DNA of 64,000 bases, taken from NCBI GenBank assembly GCA_017640665.1, contig JAEPQE010000002.1:558001-622000 (forward strand), read 5' to 3'. Shown here one piece after another: positions 52,144 to 60,669 of this stretch. The translations under genes were made by a program, and so were the position numbers. The notes beneath the pieces are model-generated. The model did no database searches. It was given only the letters and a program-made list of their open reading frames with translations, and was not told where the DNA came from. This stretch comes from Balneolaceae bacterium. Its GTDB lineage: Bacteria > Bacteroidota > Rhodothermia > Balneolales > Balneolaceae. How positions within the stretch are numbered: position 1 is the first letter of the stretch; each line of letters opens with the position of its first letter.

Positions 52144-53001
52144 TTAAATATACTCCGCATCTATTGGTGAGATACTCACTTTCCGGTTATCAATGGTGAA
52201 CTCATCATTATTCGCCAAGATATGAACGACCAGATTACCGAGGCTTATCGGAGTTCCTTCGGGTAAAATGCTATGGTTATTGTGCGTGAGTTTACTTGGA
52301 TCAAAAAGAAGCACCATCCCCGAACCGATTACCTTAAAATGATTCCGTTGTTCAATCACAATCCCGGTATCTTCTGCAAGTCCAAGTCCTAACAAATTCG
52401 GATGAATCGCCATTGCTTCAGCAACTCTACCAAATCGCCCTCTTCTGATAAAATGAGTATCAATAACCAAACCTTTTATAAATCCTAAGCCATTTCTCAT
52501 ATGAACAGCTCCCTTATTCATAGACTCCTGGCTGCTCCCTCCTGCAATCATGTGCTCGCTCATAGCCATAGCTCCCGCACTGGTTCCAGCAATCACAAAA
52601 CGTTCGTTCTGATACCGATCTGATAATATTTGGTGAGCTTTTGTATTCCCTATAAACTTGGCAATTTTACTTTGATCTCCCCCCGAAAACATAACTGCAT
52701 CTGCAGTCTCGAGTGCAGCAACTGTTTCTTTGGTTTCACTCTGTAATCGATTTCGGATATCCAGTACCTGAAGATTAGAACAACCTAGTTTACCGAATGC
52801 TCTCTCATAATTCCCGGCAACTTCTTTTGGAATGCTGGAAGCTGTTGGGATAATTACAATTTTTGAATCAACGCCACCTGCTTCTTTAACAACATGACTG
52901 AGTATGCTTTCTTCTACAAAATCGAGTGAATAATTCTCACTATGTTCCAATCCTTTATCTTCATTCCCACCAATTGGAATCAGTACTCCTTTTGCAATCA
53001 T
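52144..53001 (-). CDS. cphB: Cyanophycinase
   Basis: 285 aa, a peptidase E-like serine hydrolase that cuts cyanophycin (multi-L-arginyl-poly-L-aspartate) to beta-Asp-Arg. The nucleophile elbow is AGTSAGAM with Ser141; MFSGGDQSKI (104-113), IDTHFIRRGRFGR and GLAEDTG are conserved in the family. No signal peptide, so it acts in the cytoplasm. It is divergent from cphA (106 bp between starts), allowing opposite control of degradation and synthesis. Confidence 0.95.
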   Translation of the reverse strand: MIAKGVLIPIGGNEDKGLEHSENYSLDFVEESILSHVVKEAGGVDSKIVIIPTASSIPKEVAGNYERAFGKLGCSNLQVLDIRNRLQSETKETVAALETADAVMFSGGDQSKIAKFIGNTKAHQILSDRYQNERFVIAGTSAGAMAMSEHMIAGGSSQESMNKGAVHMRNGLGFIKGLVIDTHFIRRGRFGRVAEAMAIHPNLLGLGLAEDTGIVIEQRNHFKVIGSGMVLLFDPSKLTHNNHSILPEGTPISLGNLVVHILANNDEFTIDNRKVSISPIDAEYI

Positions 53002-53107
53002 ACGCTGACTTTCTTTTTGTCTATTTTTTATTATTTAGAAGAGTAATTTTATCTACTTTCCAAGCCAAGTATACGCAATTTATAAATCCTGAATTTAACT
53101 CAACTGC

Positions 53108-55759
53108 ATGAAAATTCGTGAAATTAACGCAATGCGTGGACCAAATTATTGGTCAATCCGTCGACATAAGCTAATAGTAATGGTATTGGATCTGGAGGAG
53201 CTGGAAGAGAAACCCACTAATAAAATTCCAGGATTTCGCGAACGGTTAGAAGAAATGCTACCTACATTGTATGAGCATCGTTGCTCGGTTGGAACTGCAG
53301 GTGGTTTCTTTGAACGTGTTGACGAGGGAACATGGATGGGGCATGTGATTGAACACATTGCGCTTGAAATCCAAACGCTTGCAGGAATGGATACCGGCTT
53401 TGGGCGAACTCGCGGATATGGTGAGAAAGGCGTGTACCATGTGGTCTTTTCCTATATGGAAGAAAAAGTTGGTCGTTTTGCGGCAAAGGCATCCGTTGCT
53501 ATCGCTGAAGCACTCATTGCAGGTGAAGAGTACGATCTGGAAGCAGATATTCAGCATATGAGGGAGCTCAGAGAAGGTGAACGTCTAGGTCCTTCTACAG
53601 GAAGTATCATTGAGGAAGCAGAATCAAGAGGAATCCCCTGGATTCGGTTAAACAAATACTCATTATGTCAGCTTGGCTATGGTAAAAACCAAAAACGAAT
53701 TCAGGCCACGGTAAGCAGCGAAACCAGCAGTATAGCCGTTGAGCTCGCCTGTGATAAAGAAGACACCAAATATATACTTGAACAAGCTGAAGTTCCCGTG
53801 CCCAAAGGTGACATTGTAAGAACAGAAGCCGGGTTAAAAGATGCCGTACGATATATTGGATACCCTTTAGTAATCAAGCCGATCAATGGGAATCACGGGC
53901 GTGGAATTACTGCCGATCTAAATAATTGGGAAGACACTCTTGTAGCATTTGACGCCGCCAAGGAAGTATCACGATCAGTGATTGTAGAACGCTTTATAGA
54001 AGGTGATGACTATCGATTACTTGTAATCAATTATAAACTGGTTGCTGCGGCTAAAAGAACTCCGGCTGGGGTTACGGGAGATGGAAAATCCACTATTCAG
54101 GAATTGATAGATGAAGTAAATGCCGATCCGCGCCGTGGATATGGTCATGAAAAAGTATTGACCCAGATCACTGTTGATGCGATGACTGAGGCAATTCTCG
54201 AAGATGCAGGCAAAACCCTCGAGTCTGTTCTGGATGAAGGAGAATGGCTTGCGCTTAAAGACACTGCCAATTTAAGTACCGGTGGCACCTCTACCGATGT
54301 AACCGATATCGTACATCCATTCAACGTATTTATGGCAGAACGAATTGCTAGAATTATTGGACTGGATATATGCGGAATTGATATAATGACTACAGATATC
54401 AGCTCCCCTCTTCACAAAACAGGTGGGGCTATTCTTGAAGTAAATGCTGGCCCCGGATTCAGAATGCACCTCGCTCCTTCTGAAGGTTTACCTAGAAATG
54501 TAGCCGGACATGTGGTAGACATGTTATTTCCACCGGGAGTTGAATCCCGAATTCCAATTGTAGCAATTACCGGAACCAATGGTAAAACTACTACCACTCG
54601 ATTAGTTGCTCACATCATGAGGATGAACGGAAAAAAGGTTGGGTATACAACAACCGATGGGGTTTATATTCAGAATAGGTTGATGATGACAGGTGACTGT
54701 ACAGGTCCGGCGAGCGCTGAGTTTGTGCTGAAAGACCCAACTGTTGACTTCGCTGTATTAGAATCTGCCCGTGGTGGTTTGCTTCGGGCTGGTCTTGGTT
54801 TTAAATCTTGTGATGTGGCCATTGTTACAAACGTTGCCCCTGATCACCTTGGACTAAAAGGGATCAATACTATTGAACAACTTGCCCGTGCAAAAGGGGT
54901 AATTCCTGAAACCGTTCATGCCGGTGGATATGCCATTCTAAATGCAGATGATGATTTAGTGTATGGTATGAGAAAAAGTGTTTCCGCCAATGTGGCCCTG
55001 TTCTCAATGGATGAAAATAATCCCCATATTAAATCTATTGCCAAAGTGGGTGGACTTTCTGCAGTTTATGAAAATGGCTTTATCACCATATGCCGCGGAG
55101 AATGGAAAATGCGTATCACTAAAGCGATAAATGTACCCCTTACTTTTGGCGGAAAAGCATCCTTTATGATCCAAAATGTTTTACCAGCTGCACTTGCAGC
55201 TTATGTTCGTGGAGTAAGCCTGGAAGACATTAAAGTTGGCCTGGAATCCTTTATTCCTTCCCCTTCACAGACTCCCGGCCGGTTAAACATGTTCGAGTTT
55301 AAGAACTTTTCTGTACTACTCGATTATGCTCACAACGTTGCGGGTTTAAAGGCTTTAAATAATATGCTCCAGAAAATGGACGCCAGCCCAAAAGTCGGAA
55401 TAATAGCTGGTATTGGTGATCGTCGCGAAGAAGACAACACTGGTATTGGCGAAATCGCTGCGGAAATGTTTGACGAGATCATTATCAGACAAGACAAACA
55501 TCTTCGTGGGAAAAAAGACACCGAGCTTATCGATATGTTGTCTGAAGGAATCAAAAAAGTTGATCCTGACAAAAAAGTCACCATCATACCTAAGGAAAGT
55601 GAAGCAATCGAACATGCAATAAAAAATGCAAAATCAGGTAGTCTGATTGTGATTTGTAGTGATGTTGTGCCTGACGCATTAGCTTTGGTTACTAAGTACA
55701 AAGAGATCGAGGCCAAAAATTTATACGATTTCACGAAAGATGATATTCCAAATCTTTAA
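53108..55759 (+). CDS. cphA: Cyanophycin synthetase
   Basis: 883 aa, polymerises aspartate and arginine with ATP. N-terminal domain (1-200) contains HRCSVGTAGGFFERVDEGTW-type sequence; an ATP-grasp domain (about 220-470) has VIKPINGNHGRGIT and EVNAGPGFRMHLAPS; a Mur-ligase-like domain starts at about 480 with P-loop GTNGKTTTT (489-497) and ends at 883. Length and order match CphA1. Expressed with the cupin gene 15 bp downstream. Confidence 0.97.
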   Translation: MKIREINAMRGPNYWSIRRHKLIVMVLDLEELEEKPTNKIPGFRERLEEMLPTLYEHRCSVGTAGGFFERVDEGTWMGHVIEHIALEIQTLAGMDTGFGRTRGYGEKGVYHVVFSYMEEKVGRFAAKASVAIAEALIAGEEYDLEADIQHMRELREGERLGPSTGSIIEEAESRGIPWIRLNKYSLCQLGYGKNQKRIQATVSSETSSIAVELACDKEDTKYILEQAEVPVPKGDIVRTEAGLKDAVRYIGYPLVIKPINGNHGRGITADLNNWEDTLVAFDAAKEVSRSVIVERFIEGDDYRLLVINYKLVAAAKRTPAGVTGDGKSTIQELIDEVNADPRRGYGHEKVLTQITVDAMTEAILEDAGKTLESVLDEGEWLALKDTANLSTGGTSTDVTDIVHPFNVFMAERIARIIGLDICGIDIMTTDISSPLHKTGGAILEVNAGPGFRMHLAPSEGLPRNVAGHVVDMLFPPGVESRIPIVAITGTNGKTTTTRLVAHIMRMNGKKVGYTTTDGVYIQNRLMMTGDCTGPASAEFVLKDPTVDFAVLESARGGLLRAGLGFKSCDVAIVTNVAPDHLGLKGINTIEQLARAKGVIPETVHAGGYAILNADDDLVYGMRKSVSANVALFSMDENNPHIKSIAKVGGLSAVYENGFITICRGEWKMRITKAINVPLTFGGKASFMIQNVLPAALAAYVRGVSLEDIKVGLESFIPSPSQTPGRLNMFEFKNFSVLLDYAHNVAGLKALNNMLQKMDASPKVGIIAGIGDRREEDNTGIGEIAAEMFDEIIIRQDKHLRGKKDTELIDMLSEGIKKVDPDKKVTIIPKESEAIEHAIKNAKSGSLIVICSDVVPDALALVTKYKEIEAKNLYDFTKDDIPNL

Positions 55760-55774
55760 CTCTTAATTAGAATT

Positions 55775-56134
55775 ATGATCGAGAAAATAAACTGGGATGA
55801 TGTCCCTGAAGAGCAAGTAAACCCAAAAATGAAACGAAAAATGATTTGGGGTGAAAAGATCATGATAGCTAAAATGAAATTTAAAGACGGATTTGTAGTT
55901 CCAATGCATGAGCATGAAAATGAGCAAATAACTCAGGTTCAAAAGGGAACTATCCGCTTTTGGTTTGAAGATGAAGACTCCGATCCGGTTGATTTACATG
56001 CCGGTGACTCAATAGTTATACCTGGAAATCTTCCACACAAAGCACTCATGATTGGCGATGTGGAAGAAACCGATACCTGGTCTCCTCCCCGCACCGACTG
56101 GATTGATGGAACCGATGATTATCTGAAGAGATAG
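55775..56134 (+). CDS. Cupin-domain protein
   Basis: 119 aa, a single cupin barrel. Metal ligands are plausible at His45, His47 and Gln51 or Glu50 in MHEHENEQ (motif 1) and His88 in IPGNLPHKA (motif 2). Close to cphA in the same direction, so probably co-transcribed; a role as an accessory or sensor in cyanophycin metabolism is speculative. Such small cupins also occur as isomerases or unknown binding proteins. Confidence 0.85.
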   Translation: MIEKINWDDVPEEQVNPKMKRKMIWGEKIMIAKMKFKDGFVVPMHEHENEQITQVQKGTIRFWFEDEDSDPVDLHAGDSIVIPGNLPHKALMIGDVEETDTWSPPRTDWIDGTDDYLKR

Positions 56135-56311
56135 GCAAAACAGGTCGTTCCGTTCCTCAACTGACGAACAAGACTATCAAGTAATCTCATCATCAGCGCC
56201 AAAACTCGAGATCGCTACATCGAAAAAATGACAATCAAAGTTCATTATCGGGAATCCTCGCGATGACCGATTCAATTTACTACTTTAAATTAATCTTAAA
56301 ACAAGCTTAGA

Positions 56312-57073
56312 ATGGATTTAGGAATCACAGGCCGAAAAGCGTTAATAATGGCTTCGAGTAAAGGACTTGGGAAAGCTGTAGCAACTGAGCTTGCCAATGA
56401 AGGCGTTGAGATTATGATTTGCAGTCGTAATGAGGAGCATCTTCGTAGTGCAAAATCAGAGATTGAAACGAAAACCGGAGGAGTTGTTCATTATGTGGTC
56501 GGGAATGTCACTGAACAATCAGGAAGAGAGAACATCATCCAGTCAGCCAAAGCCAAATTAGGAACCGTTGATATTCTTGTGACTAATTCCGGAGGTCCGC
56601 CAACAGGAAAATTTGAAGAGCATGACGCCAAAGCGTGGGAATCGGCTTATAAATTGTTGCTGGAAAGTACGGTAGAAATAATAAAAGGAGCACTCCCGGG
56701 AATGAAAACTCAGCAATGGGGTCGAATTGTGACCATTAGCTCGCAAGCCATTAAACAACCTGTGAATGGATTGATACTTTCTAACTCCGTGCGGGCCTCT
56801 CTTCTTGGACTAGTTAAAACACTCTCGAATGAACTCGGACCATATAATATAACTGTGAATAATGTGTTGCCTGGCTACACAGAAACCGAACGGTTAACTC
56901 AATTACGTGGCGATACGTCAAACTGGGATACCTTCACAAAGGATGTCCCTCTTGGAAGGGTTGCACAACCAAAAGAATTTGCTGCGGCTGTTACCTTTTT
57001 ATGCAGCCAAAGAGCGAGCTACATCACCGGAATTTCGCTTCCTGTAGACGGCGGCTGGATTAAGGGGATTTGA
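56312..57073 (+). CDS. Atypical short-chain dehydrogenase/reductase lacking the YxxxK motif
   Basis: 253 aa, Rossmann fold. The cofactor loop reads ASSKGLGKA (14-22) and NSGGPPTGK (92-100); Ser143/Ser144 lie in TISSQAIKQP. Where classical SDRs have Tyr-xxx-Lys, this protein has LSNSVRAS, with Ser157 and Arg161 at the expected positions. This exchange defines a known SDR subgroup whose activity is poorly understood. C-terminal GISLPVDGGWIKGI is typical. The gene is separate, with 177 bp before it and 217 bp after. Confidence 0.88.
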   Translation: MDLGITGRKALIMASSKGLGKAVATELANEGVEIMICSRNEEHLRSAKSEIETKTGGVVHYVVGNVTEQSGRENIIQSAKAKLGTVDILVTNSGGPPTGKFEEHDAKAWESAYKLLLESTVEIIKGALPGMKTQQWGRIVTISSQAIKQPVNGLILSNSVRASLLGLVKTLSNELGPYNITVNNVLPGYTETERLTQLRGDTSNWDTFTKDVPLGRVAQPKEFAAAVTFLCSQRASYITGISLPVDGGWIKGI

Positions 57074-57132
57074 GTTGGAGTAAATATATGTTTGTGCTTT
57101 AAAATTAAACGAGTTTATTCCTCATATTCCTT

Positions 57133-57257
57133 TGATGGAGAAGAATTCGCTTCGCTCTTCTTCTCCATCATGCCAGGCTAAGTTCAGAAGCTGCAAAGCA
57201 ACTCTTCTCAACCCTCACTAAATTCAATAGGTAAAACCAACTGAACTTAGCTCGGCA
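57133..57257. repeat. Two adjacent inverted-repeat structures in an intergenic region
   Basis: First, TGATGGAGAAGAA (57133-57145) pairs perfectly with TTCTTCTCCATCA (57158-57170), a 13-bp stem with a 12-nt loop. Immediately after it, GCTAAGTTCAG (57177-57187) and CTGAACTTAGC (57241-57251) form an 11-bp inverted repeat 53 nt apart, extended by TGCC (57171-57174) and GGCA (57254-57257). No open frame is seen. It could be a structured RNA or a small non-autonomous repeat; no T-tract for termination. Confidence 0.5.
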
Positions 57258-57290
57258 CGTTTATTCAATAAGTCCAAACAACCTGCTTAA

Positions 57291-57866
57291 ATGCAAAATA
57301 TCCTATTTGATTTTATATCCAGATACGTTGATCTAAACGAAGACGAAAAAAATGCGCTTATTGAACTCGACATTTTTAAATCATTTAAAAAGGGAACAGT
57401 TCTTTTGGAGCAGGGTCAGAAATCATCGGATGGATACTTTGTGCTGGAAGGTTGTCTGAGAACTTATTATGTAATTGATGGAGAGGAAAAAACGACGGCG
57501 TTTTATACCGAACTGGAAGGGATTACTCCACATTGCGTACTTACCAAAGAACCATCCGAATATTATGTGACTTGTGTGGAAGACTGCATTTTGAGTGTAG
57601 CCAACCCGGATATGGAAGTTGAAATTTTTACGAAATTCCCCAAGTTCGAAAAAATGTGTATGGTTCTATCTGAAGAACTGTTAGTTAAGCAACAGATAGA
57701 TTTTGATGCATTTAAAACTTCTTCTCCCGAACAAAGATATCTGAATCTTCTGGAAAAGAGACCTGATTTGATTCAACGTGTTCCTCAACATCAACTGGCA
57801 AGTTTTCTTGGAATAACTCCACAGTCTTTGAGTCGGTTACGTGCCAGACTGCAAAAGAAAAGATAA
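57291..57866 (+). CDS. Crp/Fnr-family transcriptional regulator
   Basis: 191 aa. An N-terminal cyclic-nucleotide-binding-like beta-roll (FKSFKKGTVLLEQGQKSSDG, GYFVLEGCLRTYYVIDGEEK) is followed by a C-terminal winged helix (HQLASFLGITPQSLSRLRARL). The roll lacks the strict cAMP-binding RxS signature, and there is no N-terminal cysteine cluster, so the effector is unknown. Probably controls genes elsewhere. Confidence 0.9.
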   Translation: MQNILFDFISRYVDLNEDEKNALIELDIFKSFKKGTVLLEQGQKSSDGYFVLEGCLRTYYVIDGEEKTTAFYTELEGITPHCVLTKEPSEYYVTCVEDCILSVANPDMEVEIFTKFPKFEKMCMVLSEELLVKQQIDFDAFKTSSPEQRYLNLLEKRPDLIQRVPQHQLASFLGITPQSLSRLRARLQKKR

Positions 57867-57957
57867 CCCAGCTAGTTCATTTCTTAACTTAAGTTAACTT
57901 CTTACCAACCTTTCGTCCTTAAATTTCTGCAAACGCTTAAAATTAGACCAATAGTTC

Positions 57958-58575
57958 ATGCAGATTAAAATATTAGTGAGTATAGCTTTACTCCTCTTTA
58001 CTTTCTCCTCAATTACAAAAGCTCAGTATACTGAACGAGATCATCCGCAATCCGGATTCTTTATAGGTAGCACATTAGCATTATTGGGCAATCTGGATAC
58101 TAAGTATAGCCCTGAATTCGCACAACTGAACATGGGGTACCGTGTTTCTGATAACGATGCAATATCCTTGGAATTGAAAACCTGGAAATATGAATGGTCA
58201 TTAGGTGTACCATTAACTTCATTCCAAAATCCGGATGAAAAGTTTCCAGGATATATCAGAGAATATGGATTTGCTTTCGCTTATCAACGGTTTCTGTGGA
58301 AAGGGTTCTACTCTGCAATTCACGTAATGAACGCCTGGCAATTATTTATAAATGAATCCAACAATAAAATTGATAACGGTTTTCAAATATTTAACACCTA
58401 TCGAATCGGATATCACGTAAAACTGTTTGAAGGCAAACTTTTTATTGAGCCGTCATTAGCAATTACCCATCGCCCTTATCATACAGAAATGCCTCCTTCA
58501 TTTAAGCGATTAGATGATAAACGTCCAAAGTACTTTTTGGGAGAACCAGGTTTTCACTTTGGTTATAATTTTTAG
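57958..58575 (+). CDS. Exported beta-barrel-like protein of unknown function
   Basis: 205 aa. Signal peptide ends ITKAQ (about 22). The mature part alternates aromatic and polar residues (SLELKTWKYEWSLGV, YGFAFAYQRFLWKGFYSA) and ends FGYNF, an aromatic C-terminus as in small outer-membrane barrels. No named family recognised. It follows the Crp/Fnr gene by 91 bp on the same strand. Confidence 0.75.
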   Translation: MQIKILVSIALLLFTFSSITKAQYTERDHPQSGFFIGSTLALLGNLDTKYSPEFAQLNMGYRVSDNDAISLELKTWKYEWSLGVPLTSFQNPDEKFPGYIREYGFAFAYQRFLWKGFYSAIHVMNAWQLFINESNNKIDNGFQIFNTYRIGYHVKLFEGKLFIEPSLAITHRPYHTEMPPSFKRLDDKRPKYFLGEPGFHFGYNF

Positions 58576-58609
58576 TTAGATTAAGCCTAATTCAATCTAA
58601 CTATCGTTT

Positions 58610-58996
58610 ATGGTCTCTTTCGAAATTTCAGCATTTTTTCCAGTCTCCTCAGAAGAACTTTATTCAGCCTGGCTGGATAGCGAACAACATTCTGCCATTA
58701 CAGGCGGAAAAGCAATTTGTAGCAAGAAAGAAGGTGAGGCCTTTACCGCTTGGGACGGATATATAACCGGTATAAATCAAAAACTAGTCAAAGGGAAGGA
58801 AATAATTCAAAGCTGGAGAACTTCTGATTTCAACGATTCGGATTCCCACTCGCTCCTTACTTTGAAGTTTAGTAAAACAGACAATGGCTGTGAATTAACC
58901 CTTATCCATTCTGAAATTCCTGAGGGACAACCCGATTATGAGCAAGGATGGGAACAACATTACTTTGAACCTATGAAGGAATATTTTTCTAAGTAG
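58610..58996 (+). CDS. AHSA1/SRPBCC-domain protein
   Basis: 128 aa. Helix-grip fold signs: FPVSSEELYSAWLDSEQHSAITGGKA at the N-terminus, AWDGYITGIN as the mid strand and WEQHYFEPMKEYF as the final helix that covers the ligand cavity. Related to the AHA1 activator of Hsp90 and to small-molecule-binding START-like proteins. Ends 1 bp before the convergent aldehyde dehydrogenase gene. Function beyond fold unknown. Confidence 0.88.
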   Translation: MVSFEISAFFPVSSEELYSAWLDSEQHSAITGGKAICSKKEGEAFTAWDGYITGINQKLVKGKEIIQSWRTSDFNDSDSHSLLTLKFSKTDNGCELTLIHSEIPEGQPDYEQGWEQHYFEPMKEYFSK

Positions 58997-58997
58997 A

Positions 58998-60359
58998 TCA
59001 CTCCACCCAAACCGTCTTAGTATTCACAAACTCACGGATTCCGTAGCGACCTAATTCTCTTCCATATCCGGAGTTTTTAATTCCACCAAATGGAAGTCTC
59101 GGATCTGACTTCACGTATTCGTTTACAAATACGCAGCCTGCTTTAAGTTGGTTTACAGCAATTTGTTCTGCCTTCTCTCTGTGAGAGGAAAAGACAGCCG
59201 CTCCTAATCCATACTGAGTATCGTTTGCAACCTGAATCGCTTCTTTAGTGTTTTTTACTTTAATGATGGAAGCTACAGGTCCGAATAACTCCTCGTCATA
59301 AGCAGGCATGCCTTTGGTTACATCTGTGAGAATACTTACCGGATAATAGGCTCCATCTCCCTTCGTTTTTTTGCATCCAATTAAAGGTTTTGCTCCAAGT
59401 TCTATACTTTTGATAACCTGATCATGCAAAGTGTCTCTAAGGTCTTTTCTTGCCATAGGCCCTACATCTGTTCCCTCTTCAAAAGGATCGCCAACCGTTC
59501 TCTTTTCCAATTCAAACCTGAAAGCTTCTAAAAATTCATCGTACACTTTTTCGGTGACTATAAATCGCTTTGCGGCGATACAGCTCTGTCCGGAATTAAT
59601 AAGCCTTGAAGTGGCACAGGTTTCTGCTGCTTTTTGGATATCGGCATCTTCGAGGATCAGATAAGGATCACTTCCTCCTAATTCGAGTACCGTTTTCTTG
59701 AGGGCTTCTCCAGCCTGACTCGCAACAATTTTACCTGCTTTAGTGCTCCCGGTTAAGGTAACAGCTGCAATACCTTCGTGTTGAATAACAGGCTTCATGT
59801 CGTCGTTTTCAATCAAAATGGTTCGAAATAAATCACTCGGAATACCAGAATCATGAATGATTTCTTCTATCTTCAAAGCGCAACCTGTGGTGACTTCAGC
59901 GTGCTTCAAAATCACAGCATTTCCCGCCATCAGCGCCGGAGCTCCAAATCGAAATAACTGCCAGAATGGGAAGTTCCAGGGCATAATAGAAAGTACGGTT
60001 CCGAGAGGCTCAAACGAAACATAACTTCTGTTTGCTTCCGTTTTGATGAATTTTCGATCCAGAAATTTTGAAGCTTTTTCAGCATAAAATCTACACACCC
60101 ATGCACACTTTTCGACCTCTCCAACTCCCTGAGCAATAGGTTTGCCCATTTCCTGAGCCATCAATTCTGATAACTCATTCTTTTGTTGTTCGAGTATATC
60201 AGCAATCTTCCTCAGATAGGGAGCTCTGATTGGATAATTTAGATTAGACCATTGTTCCTGGGCTTTATTTGCTTTGAATACAATTCCTTCAAACTCCTCG
60301 AAACTAGTATTCGCATATTCTTTGATAAGTTCTCCGGTGGCAGGATTAGTAGTCTTCAT
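58998..60359 (-). CDS. NAD(P)-dependent succinate-semialdehyde dehydrogenase-type enzyme
   Basis: 453 aa aldehyde dehydrogenase. Catalytic Cys260 in NSGQSCIAAKR and general base Glu226 in LELGGSDPY; the MPWNFPFW cofactor motif is at 126-133. The short N-terminus (TTNPATGELI) is that of the GabD/Sad group. With the upstream class III aminotransferase a 4-aminobutyrate shunt is possible, but the two genes are separated by a 310-bp structured spacer and the substrate is unproven. Confidence 0.9.
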   Translation of the reverse strand: MKTTNPATGELIKEYANTSFEEFEGIVFKANKAQEQWSNLNYPIRAPYLRKIADILEQQKNELSELMAQEMGKPIAQGVGEVEKCAWVCRFYAEKASKFLDRKFIKTEANRSYVSFEPLGTVLSIMPWNFPFWQLFRFGAPALMAGNAVILKHAEVTTGCALKIEEIIHDSGIPSDLFRTILIENDDMKPVIQHEGIAAVTLTGSTKAGKIVASQAGEALKKTVLELGGSDPYLILEDADIQKAAETCATSRLINSGQSCIAAKRFIVTEKVYDEFLEAFRFELEKRTVGDPFEEGTDVGPMARKDLRDTLHDQVIKSIELGAKPLIGCKKTKGDGAYYPVSILTDVTKGMPAYDEELFGPVASIIKVKNTKEAIQVANDTQYGLGAAVFSSHREKAEQIAVNQLKAGCVFVNEYVKSDPRLPFGGIKNSGYGRELGRYGIREFVNTKTVWVE

Positions 60360-60669
60360 AGATTGATTATTTGTTAATCGTTAAATGGAATCTAGTTTTT
60401 GTATATAAAGAAAGGATTACGCAATAGTTTTTGTTCCATTTTATCTCTTCTTCCTCATATATCGCCCATGTGGATGTCAAATAGTTCGTTGACGAAGTAG
60501 TATCAATACATCGACTCTAACTGAGTTGAATATACATAGCTCCTAATAAGTTCAGGCGCTATGTACGTTGAATTCTTTCAGGGTTAAGTCAACGAACCAG
60601 CCCTTCTTACCACTGGCAGGCTGTTACCAGACAGGTTATCTGACATCTACAGTAATGACAACTTGCTTA
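60360..60669. other. Intergenic region with nested inverted repeats
   Basis: No gene in 310 bp. GTTCGTTGAC (60484-60493) and GTCAACGAAC (60588-60597) form a perfect 10-bp inverted repeat that encloses a hairpin, TACATAGC (60533-60540) with GCTATGTA (60558-60565). This suggests a structured RNA or remnant mobile repeat. The promoter of the aldehyde dehydrogenase should lie at the left end. Confidence 0.5.

Noticed and set aside
55330-55734. Minus-strand 134-aa frame inside cphA
   Set aside because: Opposite to the conserved Mur-ligase domain, with Ser/Ile-rich composition typical of an antisense shadow.
56135-56311. Spacer with fragments such as GAGATCGCTACATCG and CCTCGCGATGAC as a dispersed repeat
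   Set aside because: It recalls degenerate intergenic repeats known in other genomes, but the similarity is partial and no second clear copy was seen in this window.
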